A stretch of 64,000 nt of DNA from Thermonema rossianum DSM 10300 (GTDB lineage: Bacteria > Bacteroidota > Bacteroidia > Cytophagales > Thermonemataceae): positions 98,426-162,425 of the forward strand of contig NZ_AUGC01000008.1 in assembly GCF_000426825.1 (NCBI RefSeq), read 5' to 3'. The notes below the pieces were generated by a model. That model searched no databases. It was not told where the DNA came from and saw only the letters and a program-made list of their open reading frames with translations. A program made the translations under genes and the position numbers. Positions 15,632 to 27,098 of this stretch are shown here, piece after piece (within the stretch, counting starts at the first letter, position 1; every line of letters starts with the position of its first letter).

Positions 15632-18274
15632 ATGAAGCGGTTTTGCCCCTACTTTTTTACTTTGATTTTGGCAATCTGTTTGCCGGAAGCATTGCATGCC
15701 CAACGGTCCATAGAGGGCGTGGTTCAAGACACGGCGGCGCAGCCCTTGCCCTATGCCAATGTGTTGCTGACCGATTCTACCGGGCAGCGAATCTATGCCC
15801 ACTCAATCACCGACGAAGCAGGGCGCTTCATGCTTTCCATAGCCGACAGTCTGAAGCACGCATGGCTGGAATTCTCTTTTTACGGCTATGCTACCCGCCG
15901 CCTGTCGCTCGCTGCTTTTGAGCAGTTGCCGCCACCCCGCACGGTCCGGCTCAGCGAAGCCCCCCTGCAAATTCGAGAGGTGAAGATAGAAGACCGCCCC
16001 GTGGAAATCCGTTCCGATACGGTAGTGTATGACCTGAACCAATTCCTTGAAAAGCAAGACATCAGTCTGGAGGAGGTGCTGCGACGCATGCCCGGCATAG
16101 AAGTGCTTGACAACGGCACCATTCGCTACAAAGGCAAAGCCATCAACCGTTTCTATGTGGAAGGCTTGAACTTACTGGATGCCAACTATACACTGGCAAG
16201 CCGCAACATGCGCCCACAGACTGTGGAGCGCATCGAGGTGTACGAGAATCATCAACCGGTGAAAATGCTCGACAGCATGGGCGTCAGGAGCGACGCGCCG
16301 GCGATGAATGTGATTCTCAAAGAGGAGTTCAAGGGCAAAGCTGACGTGGTCAATACCGTTGCCGCAGGCATCGACCACCGTCAACGCATTCTGGGTGCCT
16401 ACCACGGGCAGTGGATGCGCTTCGGAAGCAGCAGGCAAAGCCTGCACTTGCTGAAAGCCAACAACACAGGCGAGCAGCTTGCCGGTGAGCTGCAAAGAGT
16501 GGTGATAGGGGGCAGTGCCACCTGGGATAATGTCTTCTCTCTCTTGCAAGAGCGCTCTGTTTACGGTGTGGTGAAAGACAGCCCCCCTTTCAAACCGCAA
16601 CTTTTTTTATACAACCAATCGGCGAGTGTGGCACTCAATGGTATGCACAAAAACGAGCGGGATGTGGAATGGAAGAGCAAGCTGCACTACAGCTTCGACC
16701 AAAACGACTGGCAGCCCGAAGCGCGGCAGCGCTTTTTTCTACCTGCCGACACCATCGATTTTGTAGAACCACAGCGCTGGCAAGAGCAGCGGCATCAGTG
16801 GCGTGCAGAAATACAGGCGGAAAAGAACCTGGCTACCGCTTTTGTGCGGCATTATATTGAGGTGAAGGGGCATGCGAACATGGCACAGGTGGCTTTTCCT
16901 GCTCAAGCCATAGAACAACAGCTGGAACAGCTCAACCTTCAGCTTGCCTATGCTTTTAGCCGTATGCGTCCTACTGCTGCCGGCGGGGCTGTCTTTCAGC
17001 AATGGCAAAGCCGTTTGCAGATAGGGCAGGAGCAGCTGGCACTGCGGCCGGGGCTGTTCCCGCAGGTGTGGAACGGAGGAGAAGCCTACGAGGGATTGGA
17101 TGCCCGCCTGCAGCCCTTGCGGTGGATGGGCGCAGGGCTGTATGCACTTCGCATAGAGGCTTGGGATATGGAAGGAAGTCTGCAGGCAGGCTATGCCGCT
17201 TTGAACCCGGCTTTTGAGTGCCTTGTGCCCGAAGCAAGCCTGGTGGATTCCATGAGCTGGCAGGCGGCACAGGCATACATACAGCCGGGCGTGAGTCTAA
17301 AGCGCACTTTCCGTTGGGGTAAACGCAACGAGCTGGTGCAGGCTTTTCAGGCAAAGCCCTATTGGTTGCACCTGCCCACAGAAGAAGCACGATGGTTGTT
17401 TGCCGGCGAAACCCGGAGCCAGTGGCATAAAAAAATAGACCTTCGCAACGAATTGTATGCCACCTTTCGTTTGGCGCGTGAAGTCGATGCCGAAACCTTT
17501 TACAGCCCCCGCCCTTTGTTGCACGACTACCGGACTGTTTATGTGCAAGGCAACCGCCCTTTTGTTTCCGACTTGGCTTCTGTTTATGTTACCTATGCTT
17601 ATTCGGACCTGCTGAAAGGCATTCACTGGCGCCTGATGGCGAGCGGGCAAGGCGCTTTTCAAAACTATCAAGCCCAAAGCCGTTACATAGAGCGGCTGGC
17701 AATAATTGAGAACGTACCGGAGCGTGTACCCGTCCGGCAAGGGCAAATAGAGATGCGGGGTGGCAAATACCTGAGCCGGCTCAATGCCTCGCTGACTTTG
17801 CATTATCGTGGGACCTGGCAGGAAACGGTGCGCCGCTTCAATGGTGTAGAGGCAAGGCTCAATAACCAAATGCACGATTGGGGGGCAAAGCTTGATTTCC
17901 CCTTGCTGGTGGCGTGGCGCTACGAGGGGCAGTTTCAATATATTCATAGTCTGTCGCGTTTGAACAAAGAAACGCAGCCCGCCGTGCGTCAGTGGGCATG
18001 GCGTTCAACCCTGCACTACACCTTGGGTAGCTTCAAAGGCGCCTTTTCGGTAAGCTGGCAGCAAAACGAAAGCAACGGCAGCATAAATACTTTTTTTCTG
18101 GGTGATTTAAGTGCTTCCTGGCGTATGCGCCGCATGGGGATGGGGCTACATGCTACTAATTTGTGGAATATCACGGCATACCGTACGTTTAGCCTGTCAG
18201 AAAATACGCTGTCAGAACTCTATTACCCAATGCGCCCTTTGTCTGTGCTTCTTTCTGCCCGCTGGGTGTGGTGA
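15632..18274 (+). CDS. Outer-membrane TonB-receptor-like protein with CarboxypepD_reg-like domain
   Basis: An 880-residue exported protein (signal peptide [24 protein letters not shown]). Residues about 25-100 are a carboxypeptidase-regulatory-like beta-sandwich ([21 protein letters not shown]), and about 125-220 resemble a TonB plug ([21 protein letters not shown], then [13 protein letters not shown]). The rest is barrel-like, with alternating aromatic strands up to the terminal VLLSARWVW. Such proteins sit next to GLPGLI genes in many Bacteroidota and are thought to move or display a substrate at the outer membrane; no substrate is known. It is distinct from SusC: shorter, and with no SusD partner here. 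Confidence 0.88.
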   Translation: MKRFCPYFFTLILAICLPEALHAQRSIEGVVQDTAAQPLPYANVLLTDSTGQRIYAHSITDEAGRFMLSIADSLKHAWLEFSFYGYATRRLSLAAFEQLPPPRTVRLSEAPLQIREVKIEDRPVEIRSDTVVYDLNQFLEKQDISLEEVLRRMPGIEVLDNGTIRYKGKAINRFYVEGLNLLDANYTLASRNMRPQTVERIEVYENHQPVKMLDSMGVRSDAPAMNVILKEEFKGKADVVNTVAAGIDHRQRILGAYHGQWMRFGSSRQSLHLLKANNTGEQLAGELQRVVIGGSATWDNVFSLLQERSVYGVVKDSPPFKPQLFLYNQSASVALNGMHKNERDVEWKSKLHYSFDQNDWQPEARQRFFLPADTIDFVEPQRWQEQRHQWRAEIQAEKNLATAFVRHYIEVKGHANMAQVAFPAQAIEQQLEQLNLQLAYAFSRMRPTAAGGAVFQQWQSRLQIGQEQLALRPGLFPQVWNGGEAYEGLDARLQPLRWMGAGLYALRIEAWDMEGSLQAGYAALNPAFECLVPEASLVDSMSWQAAQAYIQPGVSLKRTFRWGKRNELVQAFQAKPYWLHLPTEEARWLFAGETRSQWHKKIDLRNELYATFRLAREVDAETFYSPRPLLHDYRTVYVQGNRPFVSDLASVYVTYAYSDLLKGIHWRLMASGQGAFQNYQAQSRYIERLAIIENVPERVPVRQGQIEMRGGKYLSRLNASLTLHYRGTWQETVRRFNGVEARLNNQMHDWGAKLDFPLLVAWRYEGQFQYIHSLSRLNKETQPAVRQWAWRSTLHYTLGSFKGAFSVSWQQNESNGSINTFFLGDLSASWRMRRMGMGLHATNLWNITAYRTFSLSENTLSELYYPMRPLSVLLSARWVW

Positions 18275-18381
18275 GTGGCGTTGATTGTGTGGTTTTTGAA
18301 CAATTACAGGAAAATATTGACTTAATCCGCTTTTTTGAGGATATTGATACGAAAGATGCTGAGCTAAAAATAAAATTGACC

Positions 18382-20302
<1,921 letters not shown>

Positions 20303-20414
20303 TACCCCTTGCTATAAACGCCCCTGCCGGCAGAGGTGTTGCCCGGAAGCGCCTTTGCCGGCTTGCTGTTTTTTCTGTGCGCTTGTATGAAAATACCGGC
20401 AAGCTTACAATCAA

Positions 20415-20445
20415 TTGCACAAGCGCCCCAAATAGCGTAACTTTG
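20415..20445 (+). promoter_or_regulatory. Promoter of the beta-CASP hydrolase gene
   Basis: TTG at 20415-20417 and TAACTTTG at 20438-20445 are 20 bases apart, matching the Bacteroidota TTTG/TAnnTTTG promoter. The start codon is about 130 bases downstream. Confidence 0.5.
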
Positions 20446-20574
20446 TGGTTACAATTATCTTTTCCGGAGACGGCAACCGCCAAGAAGAGCAGGTGCATTG
20501 CGGGAGTGTTGTGTCTCTTTCTTTTTTTAAGAAAACACTTGATAATCAATAGATTACTTTAAAACTAAAAGCAA

Positions 20575-22011
20575 ATGAAACTTACATTCTGGGGCGCTGC
20601 CGGTCAAGTGACGGGCAGCATGTTTTTACTTGAGACCGACGACGACTATCGTATTTTGGTCGATTGCGGTTTTGATATGGAGCGGGAGCGTTCACCCGAA
20701 GACCCCATCGATGCCCACCCGTCCCGCTTGTTTCCTTTCGAAGCCTCGATGGTCAATACTGTCATTCTGACCCATGCACACATTGACCACTCGGGCAACA
20801 TTCCCAACCTGATTCGCGAAGGTTTTGAAGGGCAAATTGTTTGCACTTCGCCCACTATGACACTCACGGAGCTGCTGCTCGAAGACTCGGCTTCTATCCA
20901 CGAGCGTAAGTGGAAGAAGTATCGCCGCCAAAAGGACCGTCAGCCTTTCTCTAAAAATGGTATCACATTGCCCAAAGAATGGTTTGTGAAGAAGCATGTA
21001 AACTGGGCAAAAGAGCAGTTTTTCCCTATTCAATTCAACCGCCGTTTTCAACTTGCCGAGGGCGTGCATGTTACCCTGCTGCCGGCCGGTCATTTATTGG
21101 GGGCTGCGCATGTGCTGCTGGAAGTGGTAGAACGGGGCGAAAAGAAAACAATCCTGTTTTCCGGTGATTTGGGACGCTACAACTATCCGCTCTTGCCCGA
21201 CCCGGCTATTCCGCCGCAGGTCGATTATCTGATTTGCGAAAGCACTTATGGCGACAAACAACGCAGCACCGTAGGCGAGCCCGAAGAAGTGCTGCTCGAT
21301 ATTGTGAAGGAAGCCTGTGTGTCGAAAGCAGGCAAGCTGATTATTCCGGCGTTTAGCGTAGGGCGTACCCAGGCGCTGTTGTTTACACTCAATAAGTTGT
21401 ATTTGAAGAAGAAACTACCGCCCATTAAAGTCTTTTCCGACAGCCCCTTGGCGCACAGCAGCACCCGCGCCTATATGAAATATGTGAACATGTTGAACGA
21501 TGAGGCGCAAGCTTTTTATGAAGAGCACCGCGTGCTGTTTGACTTCGAAAACTTGGTGTACGTAGAAAAACTGAAGCAGAGCAAAGCTTTGGCTTATTTG
21601 AACGAGCCTTGCATTATCATCTCTTCTTCGGGCATGGTGCAAGGGGGGCGCATCGAGCACCATGTGCGTGCCAATATTCAAAACCCACAATCTACGATTT
21701 TGATGGTAGGATATGCCGCAGAGGGCACGCTGGGGCATGAACTGCTGAGTGGCGCCAAGACCATCACGGCACACAAAGAAAAAGAAGAGGTGGAGGTGCT
21801 TGCCAATATCGAAAGCATTGATGTATTCAGCGGGCATGGCGACCAAGCCGACCTTTTGCGCTTTGTGTCGCACCAAGACCCGGAGCGTTTGAAAAAAATA
21901 TTTCTGGTGCATGGCGAATTGCAATCCATGCAAACGTTCAAGCAGCTATTGCATGAACGCCGTTTCCGGGAGGTGGAAATCCCCTTGCGGGGACAGACCT
22001 TTGAGCTGTAG
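20575..22011 (+). CDS. MBL-fold beta-CASP hydrolase (RNA-processing type)
   Basis: A 478-residue metallo-beta-lactamase-fold enzyme with a beta-CASP domain. The zinc motif is THAHIDHSG (His67, His69, Asp71, His72), followed by HLLGAAHVLLEV, the FSGDLGR segment and, in the C-terminal RNA-specificity region, SSGMVQGGRIEHH and the FLVHGEL motif. Relatives include bacterial homologues of CPSF73 and RNase J-like enzymes; most single-copy Bacteroidota members are annotated only as MBL-fold. A role in RNA maturation is inferred from the family. No signal peptide. Monocistronic. Confidence 0.92.
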   Translation: MKLTFWGAAGQVTGSMFLLETDDDYRILVDCGFDMERERSPEDPIDAHPSRLFPFEASMVNTVILTHAHIDHSGNIPNLIREGFEGQIVCTSPTMTLTELLLEDSASIHERKWKKYRRQKDRQPFSKNGITLPKEWFVKKHVNWAKEQFFPIQFNRRFQLAEGVHVTLLPAGHLLGAAHVLLEVVERGEKKTILFSGDLGRYNYPLLPDPAIPPQVDYLICESTYGDKQRSTVGEPEEVLLDIVKEACVSKAGKLIIPAFSVGRTQALLFTLNKLYLKKKLPPIKVFSDSPLAHSSTRAYMKYVNMLNDEAQAFYEEHRVLFDFENLVYVEKLKQSKALAYLNEPCIIISSSGMVQGGRIEHHVRANIQNPQSTILMVGYAAEGTLGHELLSGAKTITAHKEKEEVEVLANIESIDVFSGHGDQADLLRFVSHQDPERLKKIFLVHGELQSMQTFKQLLHERRFREVEIPLRGQTFEL

Positions 22012-22029
22012 CGATAAGCATAAAAGGGC

Positions 22030-22056
22030 AGGGCAGCCATTTGGCTGCCCTGTGTT
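22030..22056 (+). terminator. Terminator after the beta-CASP hydrolase gene
   Basis: AGGGCAGCCA (22030-22039) pairs with TGGCTGCCCT (22042-22051) and is followed by a GTGTTATTTTG tail. Confidence 0.75.
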
Positions 22057-22098
22057 ATTTTGTCTGTTTTATGTGTTCTTTGTTGTTTTGTGTCTCTT

Positions 22099-22190
22099 GT
22101 CATTTCGAGCGCAAGCGAGAAATCTCTTTTTGCTTCTTGTGGCTTGGTAAGACGAGAGCCCTCACTTCACTACGTGAGGTTCGAAATGAC
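22099..22190. repeat. Dispersed inverted repeat, copy 3
   Basis: Starts GTCATTTCGAGCGCAAGCGA, includes GAAATCTCTTTTTGCTTCTT, and ends GAGGTTCGAAATGAC. It shares its left half almost exactly with the copy at 22559. Confidence 0.85.
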
Positions 22191-22558
22191 AGGCTGCGCT
22201 TGTGTAGGGAAGCAAGAATACAAAACAAAAGTTTCAAAAAAGAAGAGGAACTATTCAGGAAGAGGGCTAAAAAAGAACGAGGAGACACAGTCCGGTGGCC
22301 TGAGGCTGTTGAGGCCTCCCACTCCTGACCTGCATCTCCTGCATTCTTCTTAATGCAATTATAAGAAACATTTTTTAAACATGCAAGAAGTTACGAAAAA
22401 AATTTTACCGTTGCCGGCAACGAAGCTATGAAATCCTCTTGCATACAGACAGTCCGAGGCAGAATATCCATAGCAAAAACCTCATTCGCCTTGCGAGTTC
22501 AAGATGGCAAGCCGTTTGTTATCGGGCATCGCCCTTTATCGTTTCAACTATCCCTTTT

Positions 22559-22650
22559 GTCATTTCGAGCGCAAGCGAGAAATCTCTTTTGACTTCTTTC
22601 GGCTTGGTGTGATGAGATTTCTCACTACGCTGCGCTTTGTTCGAAATGAC
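22559..22650. repeat. Dispersed inverted repeat, copy 4
   Basis: Starts GTCATTTCGAGCGCAAGCGA and ends TTGTTCGAAATGAC. The left 32 bases match copy 3, and the GGCTTGGT segment recurs in the middle. Confidence 0.85.
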
Positions 22651-22765
22651 AGCTTGCCCTTACGCCCCCTTCGAAATGGCAGCCTGTGCTTGCATCACGC
22701 TTGTCTCGGTACGGCAAGAGGGTAACTTCCCCATGGAAGGAAACTGCCGGCGATTGCTTTTTGCT

Positions 22766-24511
22766 CTATTCTACCACCAGGCGTTGTGTCAAGGGGGAAT
22801 ATCCGGCTATGTTCACTCTTACCAGATAGGTGCCGGCAGGCAACTTGGACTCTTTACGGTTGGGGGCAATGCTGCCGAAGTGAGCTACCCTGTGGAACCA
22901 TCGTTCCATTACCACTTCTCCGCCGCTGCTTATGATTTGTACATGCGCCTGTTTGCCGCGAAGGTCCTTGCCCCATTCAATGAAAATGACATCTTCACGC
23001 CGGTCGTAAGGGTTGGGGTAAATGCGGAAGCCACCGTCGGGAAAATCATAGTTTCTACTGCGCAAAATGTCTTTTTCTATTACTTCGGCAGCGCGCTGTG
23101 CGTGTGGTATACCATAGCCATAAGTATGGTCAGGTGATGAGCTGCGGTCGCCCGACAAGCGCACGGCCGTGCGCAGTTGGTCGATGGTCAGTTGGGGGTA
23201 GGCCTCATAGAGGCAGGCAATCATGCCACAAACAGTGGGTGAAGAAAAAGAAGTGCCGTTGGAGAGGCCTACAAAGCCATTTTTGACCACAGAGGTGCGG
23301 TAGCCTAATCCTACTACGTCAGGTTTGATATTGGGGATAAAATTAGCGCCTTTGGAACTGAAATAAGCAATGTTGCCTTGGGCGTCAATAGCCCCAATAG
23401 CCAACGTGGTGGGGCTGTCGGCAGGTGTCGTGATGTATTTCCATAGGCTGTTGCCCTCATTGCCGGCGCTGTTGACTACCAACATGCCCACTTCGGCTGC
23501 CATATTGGCAGCCCGGGTAATGAGTGCTGTTTTGCCGTCGAGTTGCTCGGCAGAGTAGTTCATATTGGGGTCGTCAAATACACTATATCCCAAAGAAGAG
23601 TTGATGAGGTCGGCGCCCAAGCTGTCGGCATATTCGGCAGCCCGCAGCCAATTATATTCTTCAAGACGGTACTCGCTTGAAACGTCTTCGGTGCGTAGCA
23701 GGGCATAGGAGGCTGCCGGAGCGCTGCCAATCATTTCGCCGGGTTTGTAGGCAGCCATGCAGGAGAGCACCATGCGACCGTGCGAATCGTCTTCATACAC
23801 CGATTCTTCACCTATCACAAAGTCGTAGGTGGCTACAATGCGGTTTTCTTCGAATAGGTGTTGAAAAAAGTCAATTTCATCTACATTGTGAAAACCGGTA
23901 TCGAAAATGGCAATAAGAACACCTCTGCCCATTTTGCCTTGCATGTGTAAATAAGGGACGCCTATCAATTGATTTTGGGCGAGGGCTTGTCCGTATTCGG
24001 CAAGGTGTCGGGGCGGGGTGGGGCTTTCCACAGAGGCAGAAGCACTGCGCTGTTTTTGCTTACGCACCTTGGCCAAGCCGGGAGGGTCAACTGTCTCGCC
24101 GGGTTTGAGATAGTCAATGCCTTCGAGGTCAACAAAAGTAAGTTTTTGTATTTCGGTCAGTTGGTCGTCGGTGCAGGCTACCACCACACCATTTAGCCAT
24201 TTGCTTGCGTAGCGCACGCGTGCACCTGTATTTGCCACCTGTGCTATATAATCGGGCGATACCGGCAGGTCCCTTTCCGTAATGGGGATGCCCATTTTTT
24301 TGCGCCGCTCGAGAGCACGCTGTGAGAGAAAGGCTTCCGGGTGTTTCACACTGTAGGGCGTATTTTTTTTGTCGGTAAAAGGAATGAAATAATAAGTAAG
24401 GTTAGGGTCGCCCTGGGCATGGGCTGTCCAAGCGGCAAGCATACAATACAGTCCCAAAAAGACACTAAGGAACGGAAGCCCCTGCTTGTTTCTCCATCGC
24501 TTGCTTTCCAT
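22766..24511 (-). CDS. Subtilisin-family serine protease with T9SS sorting domain
   Basis: A 581-residue S8 peptidase with a signal peptide (LYCMLAAWTAHAQ, cleavage about residue 33). The triad is Asp204 (AIFDTGF), His244 (DSHGRMVLS) and Ser421 (NGTSFSSP), with oxyanion Asn351 (SAGNEG). Residues 34-165 look like an inhibitory prodomain (ALERRKKMGIPITERDLPVS). The C-terminus (from FRIYPNPYDRRED, about 505) is a T9SS type A sorting domain, so the enzyme should be surface-exported. The gene starts 47 bases inside the end of the upstream lipoprotein gene, so the two are co-transcribed. Confidence 0.93.
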   Translation of the reverse strand: MESKRWRNKQGLPFLSVFLGLYCMLAAWTAHAQGDPNLTYYFIPFTDKKNTPYSVKHPEAFLSQRALERRKKMGIPITERDLPVSPDYIAQVANTGARVRYASKWLNGVVVACTDDQLTEIQKLTFVDLEGIDYLKPGETVDPPGLAKVRKQKQRSASASVESPTPPRHLAEYGQALAQNQLIGVPYLHMQGKMGRGVLIAIFDTGFHNVDEIDFFQHLFEENRIVATYDFVIGEESVYEDDSHGRMVLSCMAAYKPGEMIGSAPAASYALLRTEDVSSEYRLEEYNWLRAAEYADSLGADLINSSLGYSVFDDPNMNYSAEQLDGKTALITRAANMAAEVGMLVVNSAGNEGNSLWKYITTPADSPTTLAIGAIDAQGNIAYFSSKGANFIPNIKPDVVGLGYRTSVVKNGFVGLSNGTSFSSPTVCGMIACLYEAYPQLTIDQLRTAVRLSGDRSSSPDHTYGYGIPHAQRAAEVIEKDILRSRNYDFPDGGFRIYPNPYDRREDVIFIEWGKDLRGKQAHVQIISSGGEVVMERWFHRVAHFGSIAPNRKESKLPAGTYLVRVNIAGYSPLTQRLVVE

Positions 24512-25196
24512 AATCCACTAATTTAAAATGAACGATAAAGCCGAAATCTATCACGCCTTGCCCGGTATAAGGCGGGTCTGTTTTATAACGCAGATTTTCT
24601 TCATAACTTTCTATCATACCAATATCCTTGCCATAGTAGCGGTAGCTGTATTCTTTAGTGACGAGGTTGGAGTCGGCTGCTTCCAGCACACGCAAGGCAG
24701 GACTGTATTGGACGCCTTCTACCAACCGGCTGACATTGAAAGAGTCAATACGGGCAAGGCGTTCGGGCAAGCTGTTATACACATTCATATTCCAACTTCT
24801 GCCTTGTTCCAAAGGGAAAGCAAGACGCACAAAAGGGCGGTTGTTTTCAACCGATACCACATGCTGCGGAAGACGGTAGGCTGCCCATACGGAGTCTATT
24901 TGCCAGCTGCCGTTGGGGTATTGGTTCGATAAATAACGCTCTATTTCAAAGATGGTATCTTGTTGTTCTGAAAGATAGGTGCGGGCAATCAACTCTTTCA
25001 AATAGTAAGTGCTTTGGGTTGTACCGCCATTGGAGGCATAGTCTGTGCGTTCTACCAAATAAATGCGATAGAAGCCCGTTTCCAGGGGGTAATAATCATA
25101 GCCCAGCAAAGCGGGGACGGGTTCCACCGTCCGCTCGCATGCTGAGCACCAAAGCAAAACAATAGCTGTCAAAAGAAAAAAACGCTTTTGTCTCAT
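24465..25196 (-). CDS. Lipoprotein of unknown function, paired with the subtilase
   Basis: A 243-residue lipoprotein: signal MRQKRFFLLTAIVLLWCSAC with lipobox CSAC, then a mostly beta-rich body (YYPLETGFYRIYLVERTDY, SYRYYGKDIGMIESYEENL). No family is recognised. Its last 47 bases overlap the start of the subtilase gene in another frame, implying tight coupling. It could be an inhibitor, chaperone or anchor for the protease, but nothing in the sequence proves this. Confidence 0.8.
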   Translation of the reverse strand: MRQKRFFLLTAIVLLWCSACERTVEPVPALLGYDYYPLETGFYRIYLVERTDYASNGGTTQSTYYLKELIARTYLSEQQDTIFEIERYLSNQYPNGSWQIDSVWAAYRLPQHVVSVENNRPFVRLAFPLEQGRSWNMNVYNSLPERLARIDSFNVSRLVEGVQYSPALRVLEAADSNLVTKEYSYRYYGKDIGMIESYEENLRYKTDPPYTGQGVIDFGFIVHFKLVDYGKQAMEKQAGASVP

Positions 25197-25240
25197 TCAA
25201 TGAAAATATTGAATTGTGTTAAGCCATAATATACAAAATT

Positions 25241-26071
25241 TTACCGATTGCTGCGAAATGCCAAGACAGGAATGGGCGAGTGCATCACGACTTCTTTGGT
25301 CAAACTGGGTAAAAACAGTTTTTCCAGGAAGCTGCGTTTGTGTGTCAGCATGGCCAATAAGTCAATGTTTTCTTTTTCGGTAAATTCATTAAGCCCTTTG
25401 TCAAAGTCTTCGGCTGTTACTTTATGTACATAAAGATGCGGGTAAGCAATGCGTTCTTTTAGAATTATCTCAAATCCACGATAACGGATGAGCTCTTCAA
25501 AATCATCGAATTCGGGCTCTACAAAATGCACAACATGAATCTCGGCGCCAAATATGAGTGCAAACTCGCGCAGGCGGTCAATGATTTCTATGTCGTGAGA
25601 TTCGTAATTGCTGGCATAAGCCAGGCGTTGAATCTGCGAGATGCGTGCTTGCGCGGGCACAGCCAGCACAGGGCAGGCAGCATGGTTAAGCACGGCCGCG
25701 GTGGTGCTTCCAAAGACTACATTTTCAAAATCCGAAGTGCCTTTGGTGCCCATGACAATCAAATCGAAATCCCAGGATTGATGAGTAATGTAGTTTTTTA
25801 CATCGCCCCGGTGCGACACGGTTTCTACGGTCAATTGAGGGTGGGCTTGCTTGATTTTAGCTTGCAAGTCCGCCAAGTTCTTTTCTGAATCTTCTTTCAG
25901 TACTTCATAGATTTTATTCGATGCCATCATAGACTCACTGGTGCGGTAGGGAATGTGGTAGGCATGAAGCAAGATAAGGGAAGCACCGGAGCGTTGAGCT
26001 ATGAAAACGGCAAAGTCCAATGCTTTTTGTGCGTGCTCTGAAAAATCGGTGGGTACCAATATTTTTTTCAT
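25241..26071 (-). CDS. Universal stress protein, two UspA domains
   Basis: A 276-residue protein made of two tandem Usp domains. The ATG at 26069-26071 gives the usual start MKKILVPTDFSEHAQKALDF; an in-frame start farther up would add an odd leader. The first domain ends with the nucleotide-loop motif GTKGTSDFENVVFGSTTAAVL (G-2x-G-9x-G(S/T)). The second, from about residue 148, is divergent (EKENIDLLAMLTHKRSFLEK). Usp proteins are cytoplasmic, bind ATP and respond to stress; the precise role is unclear. It is divergent from the ABC exporter genes. Confidence 0.92.
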   Translation of the reverse strand: MKKILVPTDFSEHAQKALDFAVFIAQRSGASLILLHAYHIPYRTSESMMASNKIYEVLKEDSEKNLADLQAKIKQAHPQLTVETVSHRGDVKNYITHQSWDFDLIVMGTKGTSDFENVVFGSTTAAVLNHAACPVLAVPAQARISQIQRLAYASNYESHDIEIIDRLREFALIFGAEIHVVHFVEPEFDDFEELIRYRGFEIILKERIAYPHLYVHKVTAEDFDKGLNEFTEKENIDLLAMLTHKRSFLEKLFLPSLTKEVVMHSPIPVLAFRSNR

Positions 26072-26172
26072 GGTTTGTACTATATTTAGTTTTTCTTTAA
26101 AGATAATGAATCGAGCGGTATGTAAGCAATGACCAAGCTCAAAAAACGTTTTTTTAAACAAAAAGTGCATCT

Positions 26173-27072
26173 ATGACTTTATTGCAAGCAGAACACATCA
26201 AAAAAGCATATGAGGGGCATGTAGCCCTTGACGACGTGTCGCTAACGGTGCCCCATGCTTCTATTGTAGGCTTGTTGGGACCGAATGGCGCCGGCAAAAC
26301 TTCTTTAATTCGCATCATCAATCAAATTATTCTGCCCGATGCCGGCCGGGTGCTTTTTGATGGGCAGCCTATGGAAAGGCAGCATTTGGAACAAATGGGG
26401 TATTTGCCCGAAGAGCGGGGGCTGTATAAAAAAATGCAGGTGGAAGAGCATTTGTTGTATTTGGCTCGTTTAAAGGGGCTGCCGGCCAAAGAGGCAAAGC
26501 AAAGAATCAGGCATTGGCTGGAGCGCTTCGAACTGATGAAGTGGCGCAATAAGAAAGTGGAAGAGCTGTCGAAGGGAATGCAGCAAAAGGTGCAATTTAT
26601 TGCTACGGTGCTGCACCGCCCGCGCTTGGTGATTTTAGATGAGCCCTTTTCGGGCTTCGACCCCGTGAACGCCGAAATAGTCAAAGATGAAATCTTAGAG
26701 CTGAACCGGCAGGGCACAACCATTATGCTTTCCACACACCGCATGGAGTCAGTTGAAGAGCTCTGTAAGCATGTGGTGATGCTGCATGCTTCGCGAAAAG
26801 TGTTGGATGGTTCGACGCGCAAAATTCGCCGGCGTTTTAAGGAACACGTGTTCGAAGTACACATGGCTGCCGACATAGAAGCCTTGCCGGAAGGCTTTAG
26901 CCTGTTGGATAAAAAAACGGTAGAAGATGGCTTGTGGGCGTACCGCATTCAGGGAGCGGAGCATTTGCCCCCCAATGACCTATTGCGCTTTCTTATCGAT
27001 AAGGGGCAAGTGATTCACTTCGAAGAGGTGCTGCCTTCCATGAAGGACATCTTCATTAAGTTGGTTTCTTAG
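26173..27072 (+). CDS. ABC transporter ATP-binding protein (NatA-like)
   Basis: A 299-residue ABC ATPase. Walker A GPNGAGKTS (about residues 36-44), signature LSKGMQQKV (about 132-140), Walker B LVILDEP and the D-loop/switch histidine STHRM are intact. A C-terminal extension of about 80 residues (FEVHMAADIEALPEG...) matches the DUF4162-type tail seen in Na+/drug exporter ATPases such as NatA. It pairs with the ABC-2 permease that starts 27 bases downstream. Confidence 0.93.
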   Translation: MTLLQAEHIKKAYEGHVALDDVSLTVPHASIVGLLGPNGAGKTSLIRIINQIILPDAGRVLFDGQPMERQHLEQMGYLPEERGLYKKMQVEEHLLYLARLKGLPAKEAKQRIRHWLERFELMKWRNKKVEELSKGMQQKVQFIATVLHRPRLVILDEPFSGFDPVNAEIVKDEILELNRQGTTIMLSTHRMESVEELCKHVVMLHASRKVLDGSTRKIRRRFKEHVFEVHMAADIEALPEGFSLLDKKTVEDGLWAYRIQGAEHLPPNDLLRFLIDKGQVIHFEEVLPSMKDIFIKLVS

Positions 27073-27098
27073 TTTACGACTCAAACAAATACAAAGAT

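Larger units (their letters stand above)
22012..22765. other. 754-bp intergenic region holding two dispersed repeats
   Basis: Between the beta-CASP gene and the convergent subtilase gene. Holds a terminator (22030-22056) and repeat copies at 22099-22190 and 22559-22650. The rest (22191-22558) is irregular, with no convincing reading frame or RNA. Confidence 0.7.
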
